Both the position numbers and the translations under genes were made by a program. The notes under the pieces are model-generated. The model did no database searches. It had not been told where the DNA came from and saw nothing but the letters and a program-made list of their open reading frames with translations. 64,000 bases of DNA from Pseudomonadota bacterium (lineage in GTDB: Bacteria; Pseudomonadota; Gammaproteobacteria; Burkholderiales; Thiobacillaceae): contig JAKADC010000005.1 of assembly GCA_021820845.1 (NCBI GenBank), forward strand, positions 124,001 through 188,000, in the 5' to 3' direction. Positions 38,848 to 49,616 of this stretch are shown piece by piece. How positions within the stretch are numbered: the first letter of the stretch is position 1; every line of letters starts with the position of its first letter.

Positions 38848-40302
38848 ATGCTCAGCCCCGCTTTCCTGTCCAAACTGCGCCGTCTGCTGCCGCCTCACTG
38901 CGTGCTCGATGCGCGCGAGGATCTCGTCCCGTTCGAGTCCGACGGCCTGTCGGCGTACCGCAACACGCCCGACGTCGTCGTGCTGCCCGAGGACGAAGCG
39001 CAGGTCGCGGCGGTCTTGCGGCTATGCCACGCCAGTGCGGTGGCGGTCGTGGCGCGCGGCGCCGGCACCGGGCTCGCGGCAGGCGCGTTGCCGGTCGACG
39101 GCGCGGTGCTGCTGGTGCTGGCGAAGCTCAACCGCATCAAGGCGCTCGACCCCGTCGGCCGCACCGCCGTGGTCGAGCCGGGGGTGCGCAACCTCGCGAT
39201 CTCGGAAGCCGCCGCGCCGCACAACCTCTACTACGCGCCCGACCCGTCGTCGCAGATCGCCTGCTCGATCGGCGGCAACGTGGCCGAAAACTCGGGCGGC
39301 GTGCACTGCCTGAAATACGGCCTCACCGTGCACAACATCCTCAGGCTGCGCGCGCTGACCGTCGCCGGCGAGGTGCTCGACATCGGCAGCGACGCGCTCG
39401 ACGCGCCCGGCTTCGACCTGCTCGCCCTGATGACCGGTTCGGAGGGCATGCTCGCGGTGATCACCGAAGTCACGGTGCGGCTGCTGCCGCGCCCGGAGCG
39501 CGCGCAAGTCGTGCTGGCGGCATTCGACGACGTGGCGAAGGCGGGCGCGGCCGTCGGCAACATCATCGCCGCCGGCGTGATCCCGGCCGGCCTGGAGATG
39601 ATGGACCGCCTCGCCATCCAGGCCGCCGAGGCCTTCGTCCACGCCGGCTATCCGCTCGACTGCGAGGCGCTGCTCTTGTGCGAGGTCGACGGCGTCAACG
39701 AGGAGGTGTCGGACGACATCTACACCGTGCGCGAAGTACTCGAAGCCTCCGGCGCGATCGAAATCCGCACCGCCGAGAGCGAGGAACAACGGCTCAGGTT
39801 CTGGGCCGGGCGCAAGGCGGCGTTCCCTGCCGTGGGGCGGCTCGCGCCCGACTACTACTGCATGGACGGCACCATCCCGCGCGGCGCCTTGCCGTACGTG
39901 CTGGGCCGCATCGGCGAAATGAGCGCCGAGTTCGGCCTCGCCGTCGCGAACGTGTTTCACGCGGGCGACGGCAACCTGCATCCGCTGATCCTGTTCGACG
40001 CCAACCAGCCGGGCGAACTCGAGCGTGCCGAACGCTTCGGCGGCCGGATCCTGGAGCTGTGCGTCGAAGCCGGCGGCACCATCACGGGCGAGCATGGCGT
40101 CGGCCTGGAGAAGATCGGCCAGATGTGCGTGCAGTTTTCCGCGCCGGAGCTCGCATGCTTTCACGCGGTGAAGGCGGCGTTCGACCCCGACACGCTGCTC
40201 AACCCCGGCAAGGCCGTGCCGGAATTGCACCGCTGCGCCGAGTGGGGCGCGATGCACGTGCACGGCGGCCAGTTGCCCCACTCCGAATTGCCGAGGTTCT
40301 GA
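38848..40302 (+). CDS. glcD: Glycolate oxidase subunit GlcD
   Basis: FAD-linked oxidase: ARGAGTGLAAGALPVDGAV, GGNVAENSGGVHCLKYG, NVFHAGDGNLHPLILFD, GEHGVGLEK. Confidence 0.95.
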   Translation: MLSPAFLSKLRRLLPPHCVLDAREDLVPFESDGLSAYRNTPDVVVLPEDEAQVAAVLRLCHASAVAVVARGAGTGLAAGALPVDGAVLLVLAKLNRIKALDPVGRTAVVEPGVRNLAISEAAAPHNLYYAPDPSSQIACSIGGNVAENSGGVHCLKYGLTVHNILRLRALTVAGEVLDIGSDALDAPGFDLLALMTGSEGMLAVITEVTVRLLPRPERAQVVLAAFDDVAKAGAAVGNIIAAGVIPAGLEMMDRLAIQAAEAFVHAGYPLDCEALLLCEVDGVNEEVSDDIYTVREVLEASGAIEIRTAESEEQRLRFWAGRKAAFPAVGRLAPDYYCMDGTIPRGALPYVLGRIGEMSAEFGLAVANVFHAGDGNLHPLILFDANQPGELERAERFGGRILELCVEAGGTITGEHGVGLEKIGQMCVQFSAPELACFHAVKAAFDPDTLLNPGKAVPELHRCAEWGAMHVHGGQLPHSELPRF

Positions 40303-41348
40303 TGCTGGACAGCATCATCGAACGCATCCGCGACGCGCACGCGCACGAGACGCCGCTCATCATCCACGGCGGCGGCAGCAAGAGCTTCTACGGCAACCAC
40401 GACGAAGGCGAGGTGCTCAGTACCCGCGGACTCACCGGCCTGGTCGACTACCAGCCGAAGGAGCTCGTGCTGACCGCCCGCGCCGGCACGCCGCTCGCCG
40501 ATATCGAGGCGCTGCTCGGCGAACATGGGCAGATGCTCGCCTTCGAGCCGCCGCATTTCGCCGGATCGGCGACGCTGGGCGGCGCCATCGCCGCGGGCCT
40601 TTCGGGGCCGCGCCGCCCCTACGCCGGCGCCGCGCGCGATTTCGTGCTCGGCGTGCGGATGATCGACGGCACCGGCCAGCCGCTGCGCTTCGGCGGCCAG
40701 GTGATCAAGAACGTCGCGGGCTACGACGTGTCGCGGCTGATGGCCGGCGCGCTCGGCACGCTCGGCGTGATCACCGAGGTCTCGCTCAAGGTGCTGCCGA
40801 GACCGGCGGCGGAAACCACGCTGCAATTCGAGTTCGACGAAGCCGACGCGATCGTGAAGATGAACCGCTGGGCGGGCCAGCCGCTGCCGCTGTCGGCCAC
40901 CTGCTGGCATGCCGGCCTGCTGACGGTGCGGCTGTCGGGCGCCGAATCGGCCGTGCACGCGGCGCACGCCCGGCTCGGCGGCGAAGCCGTGCGGGACGCC
41001 GCCGCCTTCTGGCAGCGTCTGCGCGACCAGGCCACGCCTTTCTTCGACAAACGTCCGTTGTGGCGCCTCGCGGTCAGGCCGACCGCGCCGTCGCTGGATC
41101 TGGGCGACGCGCAGTGGATCGAATGGGGCGGCGCCGTGCGCTGGATCGCGTCCCGCCTGCCGGCGGTGATGCTGCGCGAAGCGGCGGCGAACGGCGGCGG
41201 CCACGCCACCCTGTTCCGCGGCAAGCCGCCCGCGGACGGGGCGTTCGCGCCGCTCGCGCCGGCGCTCGCGGCGCTGCATCGCAATCTCAAGCAGCGCTTC
41301 GACCCCAAGGGCATCCTCAATCGCGGTCGCCTGTATCCTGATTTCTGA
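40302..41348 (+). CDS. glcE: Glycolate oxidase subunit GlcE
   Basis: GGGSKSFYG, GSATLGGAIAAGLSGPRRPYAGAARDFVLG; TGATG overlap with glcD. Confidence 0.93.
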   Translation: MLDSIIERIRDAHAHETPLIIHGGGSKSFYGNHDEGEVLSTRGLTGLVDYQPKELVLTARAGTPLADIEALLGEHGQMLAFEPPHFAGSATLGGAIAAGLSGPRRPYAGAARDFVLGVRMIDGTGQPLRFGGQVIKNVAGYDVSRLMAGALGTLGVITEVSLKVLPRPAAETTLQFEFDEADAIVKMNRWAGQPLPLSATCWHAGLLTVRLSGAESAVHAAHARLGGEAVRDAAAFWQRLRDQATPFFDKRPLWRLAVRPTAPSLDLGDAQWIEWGGAVRWIASRLPAVMLREAAANGGGHATLFRGKPPADGAFAPLAPALAALHRNLKQRFDPKGILNRGRLYPDF

Positions 41349-41349
41349 C

Positions 41350-42609
41350 ATGCAGACCCACATCGCCGATTCCTACCGCAGCACCCCCGAGGGCGAGGTT
41401 GCCGAACGCATTCTCCGCAATTGCGTGCATTGCGGTTTCTGTCTCGCGACCTGCCCGACCTACCAGATCCTGGGCAACGAGCTCGATTCGCCGCGCGGCC
41501 GCATCTATCTGATCAAGCAGGTGCTCGAGGGCGCGACGCCGACCGAGAAGACGCAGCTTCATCTCGACCGCTGCCTGACCTGCCGCAGTTGCGAGTCGAC
41601 CTGCCCGTCGGGCGTCGAATACGGCCGGCTGCTCGACATCGGCCGCCATCTCGTCGAGGAAAAAGTCGGGCGCGGCGTCGGCGAATCGGCGAGGCGCGCG
41701 GCGCTGAAGACCGGCCTCGGCTCGCCTTTGCTCTTCAACGGCGCGCTGAAGCTCGGCCGGGGCGTGCGCGGCCTGCTGCCCCGCCCCCTGAAGGCGGCGA
41801 TTCCGCCGCCGGAGCGGGCAGGCGCGTGGCCCGCGCCGCGGCACGCGCGCCGCATGCTGGTCCTGCAAGGCTGCGTGCAGCCCGGACTCAAGCCCAACAT
41901 CAACGCCGCGACCGCCCGCGTGCTCGACCGGCTGGGGATCTCCCTGGTCGCGGCGAGCGAAGCCGGCTGCTGCGGCGCGCTCTCGCATCACCTGAACGAC
42001 ACCGATGCGGCGCTCGACGCTGCGCGCCGCAACATCGACGCGTGGCTGCCGCAGCTCGAGGCGGGTGCCGAAGCGGTCGTGATGACGGCGTCGGGCTGCG
42101 GCGTGATGGTGAAGGATTACGGCTGGCTGCTGCGCCACGATCCGCGCTACGCCGACAAGGCCGCGCGGATCGCGGCCGCGACGCGGGACGTCTCGGAAAT
42201 CCTCGCCGCCGAACGCGGCACGCTCGAGCCGCTCTTGTCCGCGCGGCGCGGGGGCGAGCGTCCCGACGCGTCGCTCGCGGCCCGGCGCATCGCCTACCAT
42301 CCGCCGTGCACGCTGCAGCACGGCCAGAAGCTCGCCGGCGACGTCGAGGCGTTGCTCGCGCAGGCCGGGTTCGAACTGACGCCGGTGGCCGAGAAGCACC
42401 TGTGCTGCGGCTCGGCCGGCACCTACTCGATCCTGCAGCCCGAGATCGCCGGCGCGCTCAAGACCCGCAAGCTCGGCCATCTGCAGGCCGGCGCGCCGGA
42501 GGCGATCGTCACCGCCAACATCGGCTGCCTGACGCATCTGCAGTCCGGAACGGCCACCCCGGTCCGGCACTGGGTGGAACTTCTGGACGAGGCGCTGGCC
42601 CCACTTTGA
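41350..42609 (+). CDS. glcF: Glycolate oxidase iron-sulfur subunit GlcF
   Basis: CVHCGFCLATCPTY and CLTCRSCESTCPSG plus CCG domains (GCCGALSHH, LCCGSAGTYS). Confidence 0.95.
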   Translation: MQTHIADSYRSTPEGEVAERILRNCVHCGFCLATCPTYQILGNELDSPRGRIYLIKQVLEGATPTEKTQLHLDRCLTCRSCESTCPSGVEYGRLLDIGRHLVEEKVGRGVGESARRAALKTGLGSPLLFNGALKLGRGVRGLLPRPLKAAIPPPERAGAWPAPRHARRMLVLQGCVQPGLKPNINAATARVLDRLGISLVAASEAGCCGALSHHLNDTDAALDAARRNIDAWLPQLEAGAEAVVMTASGCGVMVKDYGWLLRHDPRYADKAARIAAATRDVSEILAAERGTLEPLLSARRGGERPDASLAARRIAYHPPCTLQHGQKLAGDVEALLAQAGFELTPVAEKHLCCGSAGTYSILQPEIAGALKTRKLGHLQAGAPEAIVTANIGCLTHLQSGTATPVRHWVELLDEALAPL

Positions 42610-42628
42610 AGACCCGCGGGAGCGTCGC

Positions 42629-43378
42629 ATGATTTTCAAGCAGCTTTTCGAACCCATTTCCAGCACCTACACCTATCTCCTCGGCTGCGAGGAAACGGGC
42701 CAGGCCGTCCTGGTCGATCCGGTCTTGCCGGCGTGGGAACGCGACCTCGCCACCGTCAATGCGCTCGGGCTGAAGCTCGCGTTCACGCTGGAAACGCATA
42801 TCCACGCCGACCACATCACCTCGGCGAGGAAGCTCAAGGACGTCGCCGGCAGCCGCATCGCCGGCCCCGCGCTCGACCGGCTGCCCTGCACCGACGTCGG
42901 CATCGCGGAAGGCACGCCGTTCCGCGTCGGCTCGATCGAACTGACGCCGCTGCACACGCCCGGCCACACCGACAACCATTTCGCCTACCTCGAGGGCGGC
43001 CGCCTCTATAGCGGCGACGCCCTGCTCATCGACGCCTGCGGCCGCACCGACTTCCAGAACGGCGACGCGACGGCGCTCTATCACTCGGTGCGCGGCAAGC
43101 TCTTCGCGCTCGACGACGACACCCTCGTCTATCCCGCGCACGACTACGAGAAGCGGCGCATCAGCACGATCGGGCAGGAAAAGGCGCGCAATCCGCGCCT
43201 CGGCGGCGACCGCGCGCTGGACGACTTCATCCGGCTGATGGGCGACCTGAAGCTCGACTACCCCAGGTTCATCGACTACGCCGTGCCCGGCAACCGCGAA
43301 TGCGGCGTCTGTCCGCCCGGCGTGCCGGAGCATCTGCAGCAGTACTGCGCGCAGATCGCGGAAAGCCGCCAGGGCTGA
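42629..43378 (+). CDS. MBL-fold persulfide dioxygenase-like (ETHE1 family)
   Basis: THIHADHITSARKLK, HTPGHTDNHFAYL, DALLIDACGRTDFQNGD, PAHDYEKR, CGVCPPGVPEHLQQYC. Confidence 0.85.
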   Translation: MIFKQLFEPISSTYTYLLGCEETGQAVLVDPVLPAWERDLATVNALGLKLAFTLETHIHADHITSARKLKDVAGSRIAGPALDRLPCTDVGIAEGTPFRVGSIELTPLHTPGHTDNHFAYLEGGRLYSGDALLIDACGRTDFQNGDATALYHSVRGKLFALDDDTLVYPAHDYEKRRISTIGQEKARNPRLGGDRALDDFIRLMGDLKLDYPRFIDYAVPGNRECGVCPPGVPEHLQQYCAQIAESRQG

Positions 43379-43402
43379 ACGTCCGCGGTGCCGGCGCGCC
43401 GC

Positions 43403-43987
43403 TCACGACTCGAGGTCGTCGGGGCGGTTGATGTTGGCGAAGGCCGCTGCGTCGAAGCGCACCGTCGCCGAAGGCAGCGTCGCCTGCCAGCGGCGAACCG
43501 CGCGTTCGCCGCGTGCAAGAAACGCAGCCAGATGGTCGCGCTGGTCGGCGCGCACGATGAAGCAGCTGTGGTGCACGCGCGCTGCGTCCTCCGCCACCGC
43601 GAGCGGCACGTCTTTCAGTTGCGCCGCGCCCAGCAGGCGCAGCGCGAGGTCGGCCGGCAGATGCGGCGTGTCGCACGGCACCACCAGCAGCCAGTCGCTG
43701 GTCACGGCCAGGAGCGCCGCGAGCACGCCGGCGAGCGGTCCGGGGTAATCGGGAAGAGTGTCGGGCAGCACGCGCCGGCCGTACGCGGCGTAACGCTCCA
43801 GGTTGCGGTTGGCGCTGATGACGATCTCGCTCACCTGCGGCGCCAGCGTGGCCAGCACCCACTCGATCAGCGGGCGACCCTGATAGTCGATCAGGCCCTT
43901 GTCCGCGCCGCCCATGCGACGGCCCTGTCCGCCCGCCAGGACGACGGCCGCGACGCCTTGCATGACCCGGCGCTCAACGGCGGCCAT
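43403..43987 (-). CDS. mobA: Molybdenum cofactor guanylyltransferase
   Basis: VVLAGGQGRRMGGADKGLIDYQGRPLIEW, VPCDTPHLPADL. Confidence 0.93.
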   Translation of the reverse strand: MAAVERRVMQGVAAVVLAGGQGRRMGGADKGLIDYQGRPLIEWVLATLAPQVSEIVISANRNLERYAAYGRRVLPDTLPDYPGPLAGVLAALLAVTSDWLLVVPCDTPHLPADLALRLLGAAQLKDVPLAVAEDAARVHHSCFIVRADQRDHLAAFLARGERAVRRWQATLPSATVRFDAAAFANINRPDDLES

Positions 43988-45554
43988 AGAGATGGAAACG
44001 ATCCGCGCGCTCGCCCGGGCGGCCGCCGTCCCACACGTGCGTCCATCCGGCCGGGACGTGCGGCTCGACCCCGCGCCGCGTCGTCTCCACCAGCAGCCAG
44101 CGGCAGCTCGTGTCGCCGGGCGCGAGAAGGCGGCCGCTGTGATATTCGAGCAGCAGGCGCTGCTGGCTGCCCACGTCGCGCGTGCGGATGCATTCGGCCG
44201 GCGGCACCCGCGCCGCCAGCACGCGACCGACGCTAGCGTAGGAAAGGCGCTGGTCGAGCGGCCCCAGGAAAAGCGCCATCAGCAGCCCCCAGCTGAAAGT
44301 CATGCCCGCCGTCCAGACGAGCATGGGGCGCAGCGGCGAACGGCGTACGCGGGCAAGAAAAACGATCCACGCGAGCGTGATGACGAGGCCGAGCGCCAGC
44401 GCCCAGGGGCGGAACGTGCCGACCTGGGTCATGCCGAGCCGGGCGAGGCGGGCGGCCAGCCGGGCGGGATGACCGAGATCGTGCGCGCTCCAGTAGACCC
44501 AGAGCACCAGCGCAAGGAAGCCGAACAGCATGACGCCGAACCACAGCAGCGCGTAGGCCGCGCCGCGCCGCAGCGTGAGGAGCCCCGACGCGCCCAGCAA
44601 GGCGAGCGGCAGCAGCAGGACGAGTCCCTGTTCCTCGCCCGGGTCGCGGTCGAACGCGTACAGCGCGAGCAACCCCAGCAGCGCGACCGCCGGCAGGACG
44701 ATGCCCGGAACGCGCCACTGGCGCCGGCCGCGATAGAGGGCCCACGCCGCCAGGGGCCACGCCGGCCACGAATACCAGCCCAGGATGCTCGAATAATAGA
44801 GAGGGCGCAGTCCCGCGGATCCGACCCATCGCCGCAGGTTGAGCGCCTGCGCGTAAGGTACGCCGTGGGCAGCGAGATAGGTCAGCCATGCCGCAGCCGC
44901 CACCAGTGCGAGGGCGACGCCCCATGCCAGCGCGCGACGCGCTTCAGGGGCGCGGTACGCTTCCAGCAGCACGGGCAGCAGGGCGGCCAGCAACAGGAAC
45001 ACGGCGGCTTCCGCGGCGCCGCCGGCGAGCAGCATCAGGACGGCGCCGCCTGCCAGCGCCGCGACGCCCAGGATGCCATCGCTGCGCGCGGTGTGCGGCA
45101 GGCGGGCGAGGCCGAACAGCATCAGCGCAGCGGCGGCGAACTGGGCCGTGGCTGCATTGAGTTCATGACCGCGCACCAACAGCCCCATGCAGCCGAGCAG
45201 GGTGAGCGCCGCGGCCCAGACGGCCTCGGCCCCGTACAACAGGCGCGCCGAGCGGGCGACGAAGAACAGCGCCAGCGCGATGAACACGCCGGAAGCCAGT
45301 CGGGCGGCGTCGGCCAGCGGCAGGAACGCCGACGTCAGCCAGACCGTGCCGCTGGCCACCCAGTAATACAGCGGACTTGCCGACACGGCATGCGGCGCGA
45401 CGCCGCTTTTGAGCAGTCGCCACAGCTGCGCGAAATGCTCGCCGTCGCCGCCTCTCCAGGGAGCGTGCCCGAGCAATCCGGGCAGCAGCCAGGCCGCGCA
45501 GAGGAACAGGAGCCCAAGCCGGGCCAGCAGGGGAAAGGCGGGCTTATTCGACAA
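43974..45554 (-). CDS. Glycosyltransferase family 39 / ArnT-like membrane protein
   Basis: 526 aa multi-TM, LLPGLLGHAPWRGGDGEHFAQLW N-term typical of GT-C enzymes; overlaps mobA start by 14 nt. Confidence 0.75.
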   Translation of the reverse strand: MSNKPAFPLLARLGLLFLCAAWLLPGLLGHAPWRGGDGEHFAQLWRLLKSGVAPHAVSASPLYYWVASGTVWLTSAFLPLADAARLASGVFIALALFFVARSARLLYGAEAVWAAALTLLGCMGLLVRGHELNAATAQFAAAALMLFGLARLPHTARSDGILGVAALAGGAVLMLLAGGAAEAAVFLLLAALLPVLLEAYRAPEARRALAWGVALALVAAAAWLTYLAAHGVPYAQALNLRRWVGSAGLRPLYYSSILGWYSWPAWPLAAWALYRGRRQWRVPGIVLPAVALLGLLALYAFDRDPGEEQGLVLLLPLALLGASGLLTLRRGAAYALLWFGVMLFGFLALVLWVYWSAHDLGHPARLAARLARLGMTQVGTFRPWALALGLVITLAWIVFLARVRRSPLRPMLVWTAGMTFSWGLLMALFLGPLDQRLSYASVGRVLAARVPPAECIRTRDVGSQQRLLLEYHSGRLLAPGDTSCRWLLVETTRRGVEPHVPAGWTHVWDGGRPGERADRFHLYGRR

Positions 45555-47052
45555 TTTTGAGGCGTTGCCCAGGCTTCGGTTCGCCGCCGGGGTAGAGATC
45601 GTTCAGCAGACGCAGCTCGCTTTCGGCGTCGATTCCCAGCGGCGAGCGCCGCGCCAGCGCGGCCATGGTCAAGCCGGACCGGGCCGTCATCAACTGCAGC
45701 ACGTAAGGCCGGGCCGCGAGTTGCTCGGCCGGGGTGATCGCATGGAAACTGTTGATCGCCGCGCGCAGGGCGCCGCGCTCGCGTTCGTAGGCGAGCGCGT
45801 CCCGGGTCATTCCGCCGATCAGGTATTGCGTGCCATTGAACACGACGACCGCGACGACCGCCGGCTTGCCCTGCTGCGTGCCCGCGGCGAACGCGGCCGG
45901 GTAGCCGCCGAGGTGGCCGCTGTCGTAGCGCGCCCCCGCATCGAGCGTCACGCCCCGGCGCAGCGTCTCCATCGGATCGTCGTTCGCGGGGCCCTGCTCC
46001 AGTTCGACCACGGCGTCGCCGGCCGGATTCGTCGCCACGACGCGGTCGGGCCGATTGCGCACCCGCCAGCCGACGGGGAACTGGATCGCCAGCCCGAGCT
46101 TCTCGTGCAGCAGCGCGTTGTTGCGGATCATGCCCTGATCCGGACTGTCGCCGAAATACAGTCCCACCAGCTTCTGCAGGTAATCGGCACGGCCCTCGCG
46201 CGCGGGGATGGCCACCGACGCCCGCGCGTCCGCCACGGCCCGTTGCAGCCCCGCGTCGTCGCCGGAATCCGGCGCGACGATGCCGTGATAGGTGACGGGC
46301 GGGGGCTGGCGATCGCGCGCCGCCTGTTTCACGAAAAACCGTTTCTGGTTTTTCAGCACGTGGATGGCTTTGACCATCGCCTGCGGGTCGTACCCGGCGG
46401 CGGCGAGATAGCCCGCGCCGAGGCGGTCCGCCTCGAGCTCGTATTCAGGTCCGTAGCCGGCCGTAAAAGCCTTGCCGAGGGACTGCAATACGTCGGCGCC
46501 TGCCTGATCGCGGCTCGGCGGCATGAGGATCGAGCCGAGCGCTGCACCCGTCGCCGGCGCCGCGGGAGACGCGTTTTGCCAGCGCAGCGCGTGGCGCGCG
46601 TTGACGTGGCCGATCTCGTGGCCGACCACGGCGGCAAGTTCGGCCTCCGAATTGAGGTAGGTCAGCAGACCGCGCGTGACATAGACGTAGCCGCCGGGCA
46701 GGGAAAAGGCGTTGACGTCCGGGCTGTCGACCACCGTGAAATGCCAGGGCAGTCCGGCGCGCGGGCTCTGTTTCGCCAGCCGCTGCCCGACCGCGTTCAC
46801 GTAGGCCTGCAGCGCAGGGGCGTCGAGCACGGCGTATTCCTTCAGGACCGCGGTGTTGCCCTGCGCGCCCATCCGGATTTCCTGCTGGTCGGAAACCGGG
46901 GCGCCCGCCTCGCCGGCGCCGGCTGGCGCTGCAGGGGTTTCGGACGCCGGCGCCGTCTTCTCGCTCACGGCGACCGGGTGCTGCGCGCAATCGGTCAATA
47001 TCAGCACGCCGAGGACGCTCATTGCGATGCGGCGAAAAGCTCGGGATGTCAC
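45544..47052 (-). CDS. M48 family metalloprotease, lipoprotein, LysM-like C-terminus
   Basis: VVGHEIGHVNARHALR (HExxH), lipobox-like LTDC; C-term PGQRLKIVE; GTG start chosen. Confidence 0.85.
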   Translation of the reverse strand: MTSRAFRRIAMSVLGVLILTDCAQHPVAVSEKTAPASETPAAPAGAGEAGAPVSDQQEIRMGAQGNTAVLKEYAVLDAPALQAYVNAVGQRLAKQSPRAGLPWHFTVVDSPDVNAFSLPGGYVYVTRGLLTYLNSEAELAAVVGHEIGHVNARHALRWQNASPAAPATGAALGSILMPPSRDQAGADVLQSLGKAFTAGYGPEYELEADRLGAGYLAAAGYDPQAMVKAIHVLKNQKRFFVKQAARDRQPPPVTYHGIVAPDSGDDAGLQRAVADARASVAIPAREGRADYLQKLVGLYFGDSPDQGMIRNNALLHEKLGLAIQFPVGWRVRNRPDRVVATNPAGDAVVELEQGPANDDPMETLRRGVTLDAGARYDSGHLGGYPAAFAAGTQQGKPAVVAVVVFNGTQYLIGGMTRDALAYERERGALRAAINSFHAITPAEQLAARPYVLQLMTARSGLTMAALARRSPLGIDAESELRLLNDLYPGGEPKPGQRLKIVE

Positions 47053-47113
47053 GTCTGCCTCTTTTTCGGTATGTGGCGCACGGAATGATACCGTTGTCAT
47101 GCCGCAAAAACGC

Positions 47114-47135
47114 AAAAAGCGGCCGAAGCCGCTTT
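47114..47135 (-). terminator. Rho-independent terminator of rpmE
   Basis: Minus strand AAAGCGGC-TTCG-GCCGCTTTTTGCGTTTTT. Confidence 0.85.
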
Positions 47136-47156
47136 GTTCGCGCACCGAGTTGGCGC

Positions 47157-47363
47157 TTACTTCATGCCGTAGCGCTGGCGGAATTTCTCGACGCGGCCGG
47201 CGGTGTCGACGATCTTCTGCTTGCCCGTATAGAACGGATGACAGGCGGCGCAGACTTCCACGTGCAACGCGGGCTTGCCCAGCGTGGAGCGGGTCAGGAA
47301 AGTGCTGCCGCAGGAGCAGGTCACGGTGACTTCTTTGTAATCGGGGTGAATGCCGGCTTTCAT
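47157..47363 (-). CDS. rpmE: 50S ribosomal protein L31
   Basis: [22 protein letters not shown]...[29 protein letters not shown]. Confidence 0.97.
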   Translation of the reverse strand: MKAGIHPDYKEVTVTCSCGSTFLTRSTLGKPALHVEVCAACHPFYTGKQKIVDTAGRVEKFRQRYGMK

Positions 47364-47434
47364 GGCAATTCCTTGGATAGAATTCGGAGAACGCGGGAGT
47401 ATAGCGGAGTCGCGGAGATGGATCAAGCCTCCGC

Positions 47435-48694
<1,260 letters not shown>

Positions 48695-48800
48695 GGAGGG
48701 GGCCTGGCTGGGCTCGCTTGAAAGAGCCGGACGTGGGGAAGGACTGGAAGCCGGACGGTGCCGCTGGAGGCGCGCCATGCGCCGTCCGGTTGAAGCTGTC

Positions 48801-49127
48801 TTAAATGTTGCTGTCGACGAAGGCGGTGAGTTGGGATTTGGACAGCGCGCCGACCTTGGTGGCCTCGACGTTGCCGTTCTTGAAGATCATCAGCGTGGGA
48901 ATGCCGCGAATGCCGAATTTCGGCGGGGTGGCCTGGTTTTCGTCGATGTTGAGCTTGCACACCTTGAGCTTGCCGGAATATTCCTTGGCCACTTCGTCGA
49001 GGATCGGCGAAATCATCTTGCAGGGGCCGCACCAGTCCGCCCAGTAATCCACCAGCACCGGCACGCCGGCCTGCAGGACCTCCTGCTCGAAAGAATCGTC
49101 GGATATGTAATGAACATGCTCGCTCAT
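48801..49127 (-). CDS. trxA: Thioredoxin
   Basis: [22 protein letters not shown], 108 aa. Confidence 0.97.
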   Translation of the reverse strand: MSEHVHYISDDSFEQEVLQAGVPVLVDYWADWCGPCKMISPILDEVAKEYSGKLKVCKLNIDENQATPPKFGIRGIPTLMIFKNGNVEATKVGALSKSQLTAFVDSNI

Positions 49128-49287
49128 CGCTGAAGCTCCTGATCTAGAAGTGGGGCGGCCGGACCCGGCCTTGTGCGGTTTGGGAAGATGGTAAAGCTGG
49201 AAAATTCGGTTTTGTGCCGATATGCTACATCAAAATTGCCGCCTGCAATGCATCCGGGCGTTTCTCTAATGATGGGGGTAAATACGA

Positions 49288-49611
49288 ATGACTTACGTTG
49301 TAGCCGACGCCTGCGTGAAGTGCAAATACACCGACTGTGTCGATGTCTGTCCGGTCGATTGCTTCCACGAGGGGCCCAATTTCCTCGTCATCGACCCCGA
49401 GGAATGCATCGACTGCACCCTCTGCGTGGCGGAATGCCCGGTCGAGGCCATTTTTGCGGAAGACGACGTGCCTGACGACCAGCGCGCCTACATCGCGCTG
49501 AATGCCGAGCTCGCCAAGGTGTGGAAGGTCATCATCGAGAAGAAGGATGCGCTGCCCGACGCCGACGAGTGGGCCGGCGTCAAGGACAAGCGCCAGTACC
49601 TGGAGCGCTGA
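49288..49611 (+). CDS. fdxA: 7Fe-type ferredoxin FdxA
   Basis: [21 protein letters not shown] and [16 protein letters not shown]. Confidence 0.95.
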   Translation: MTYVVADACVKCKYTDCVDVCPVDCFHEGPNFLVIDPEECIDCTLCVAECPVEAIFAEDDVPDDQRAYIALNAELAKVWKVIIEKKDALPDADEWAGVKDKRQYLER

Positions 49612-49616
49612 CGCGC

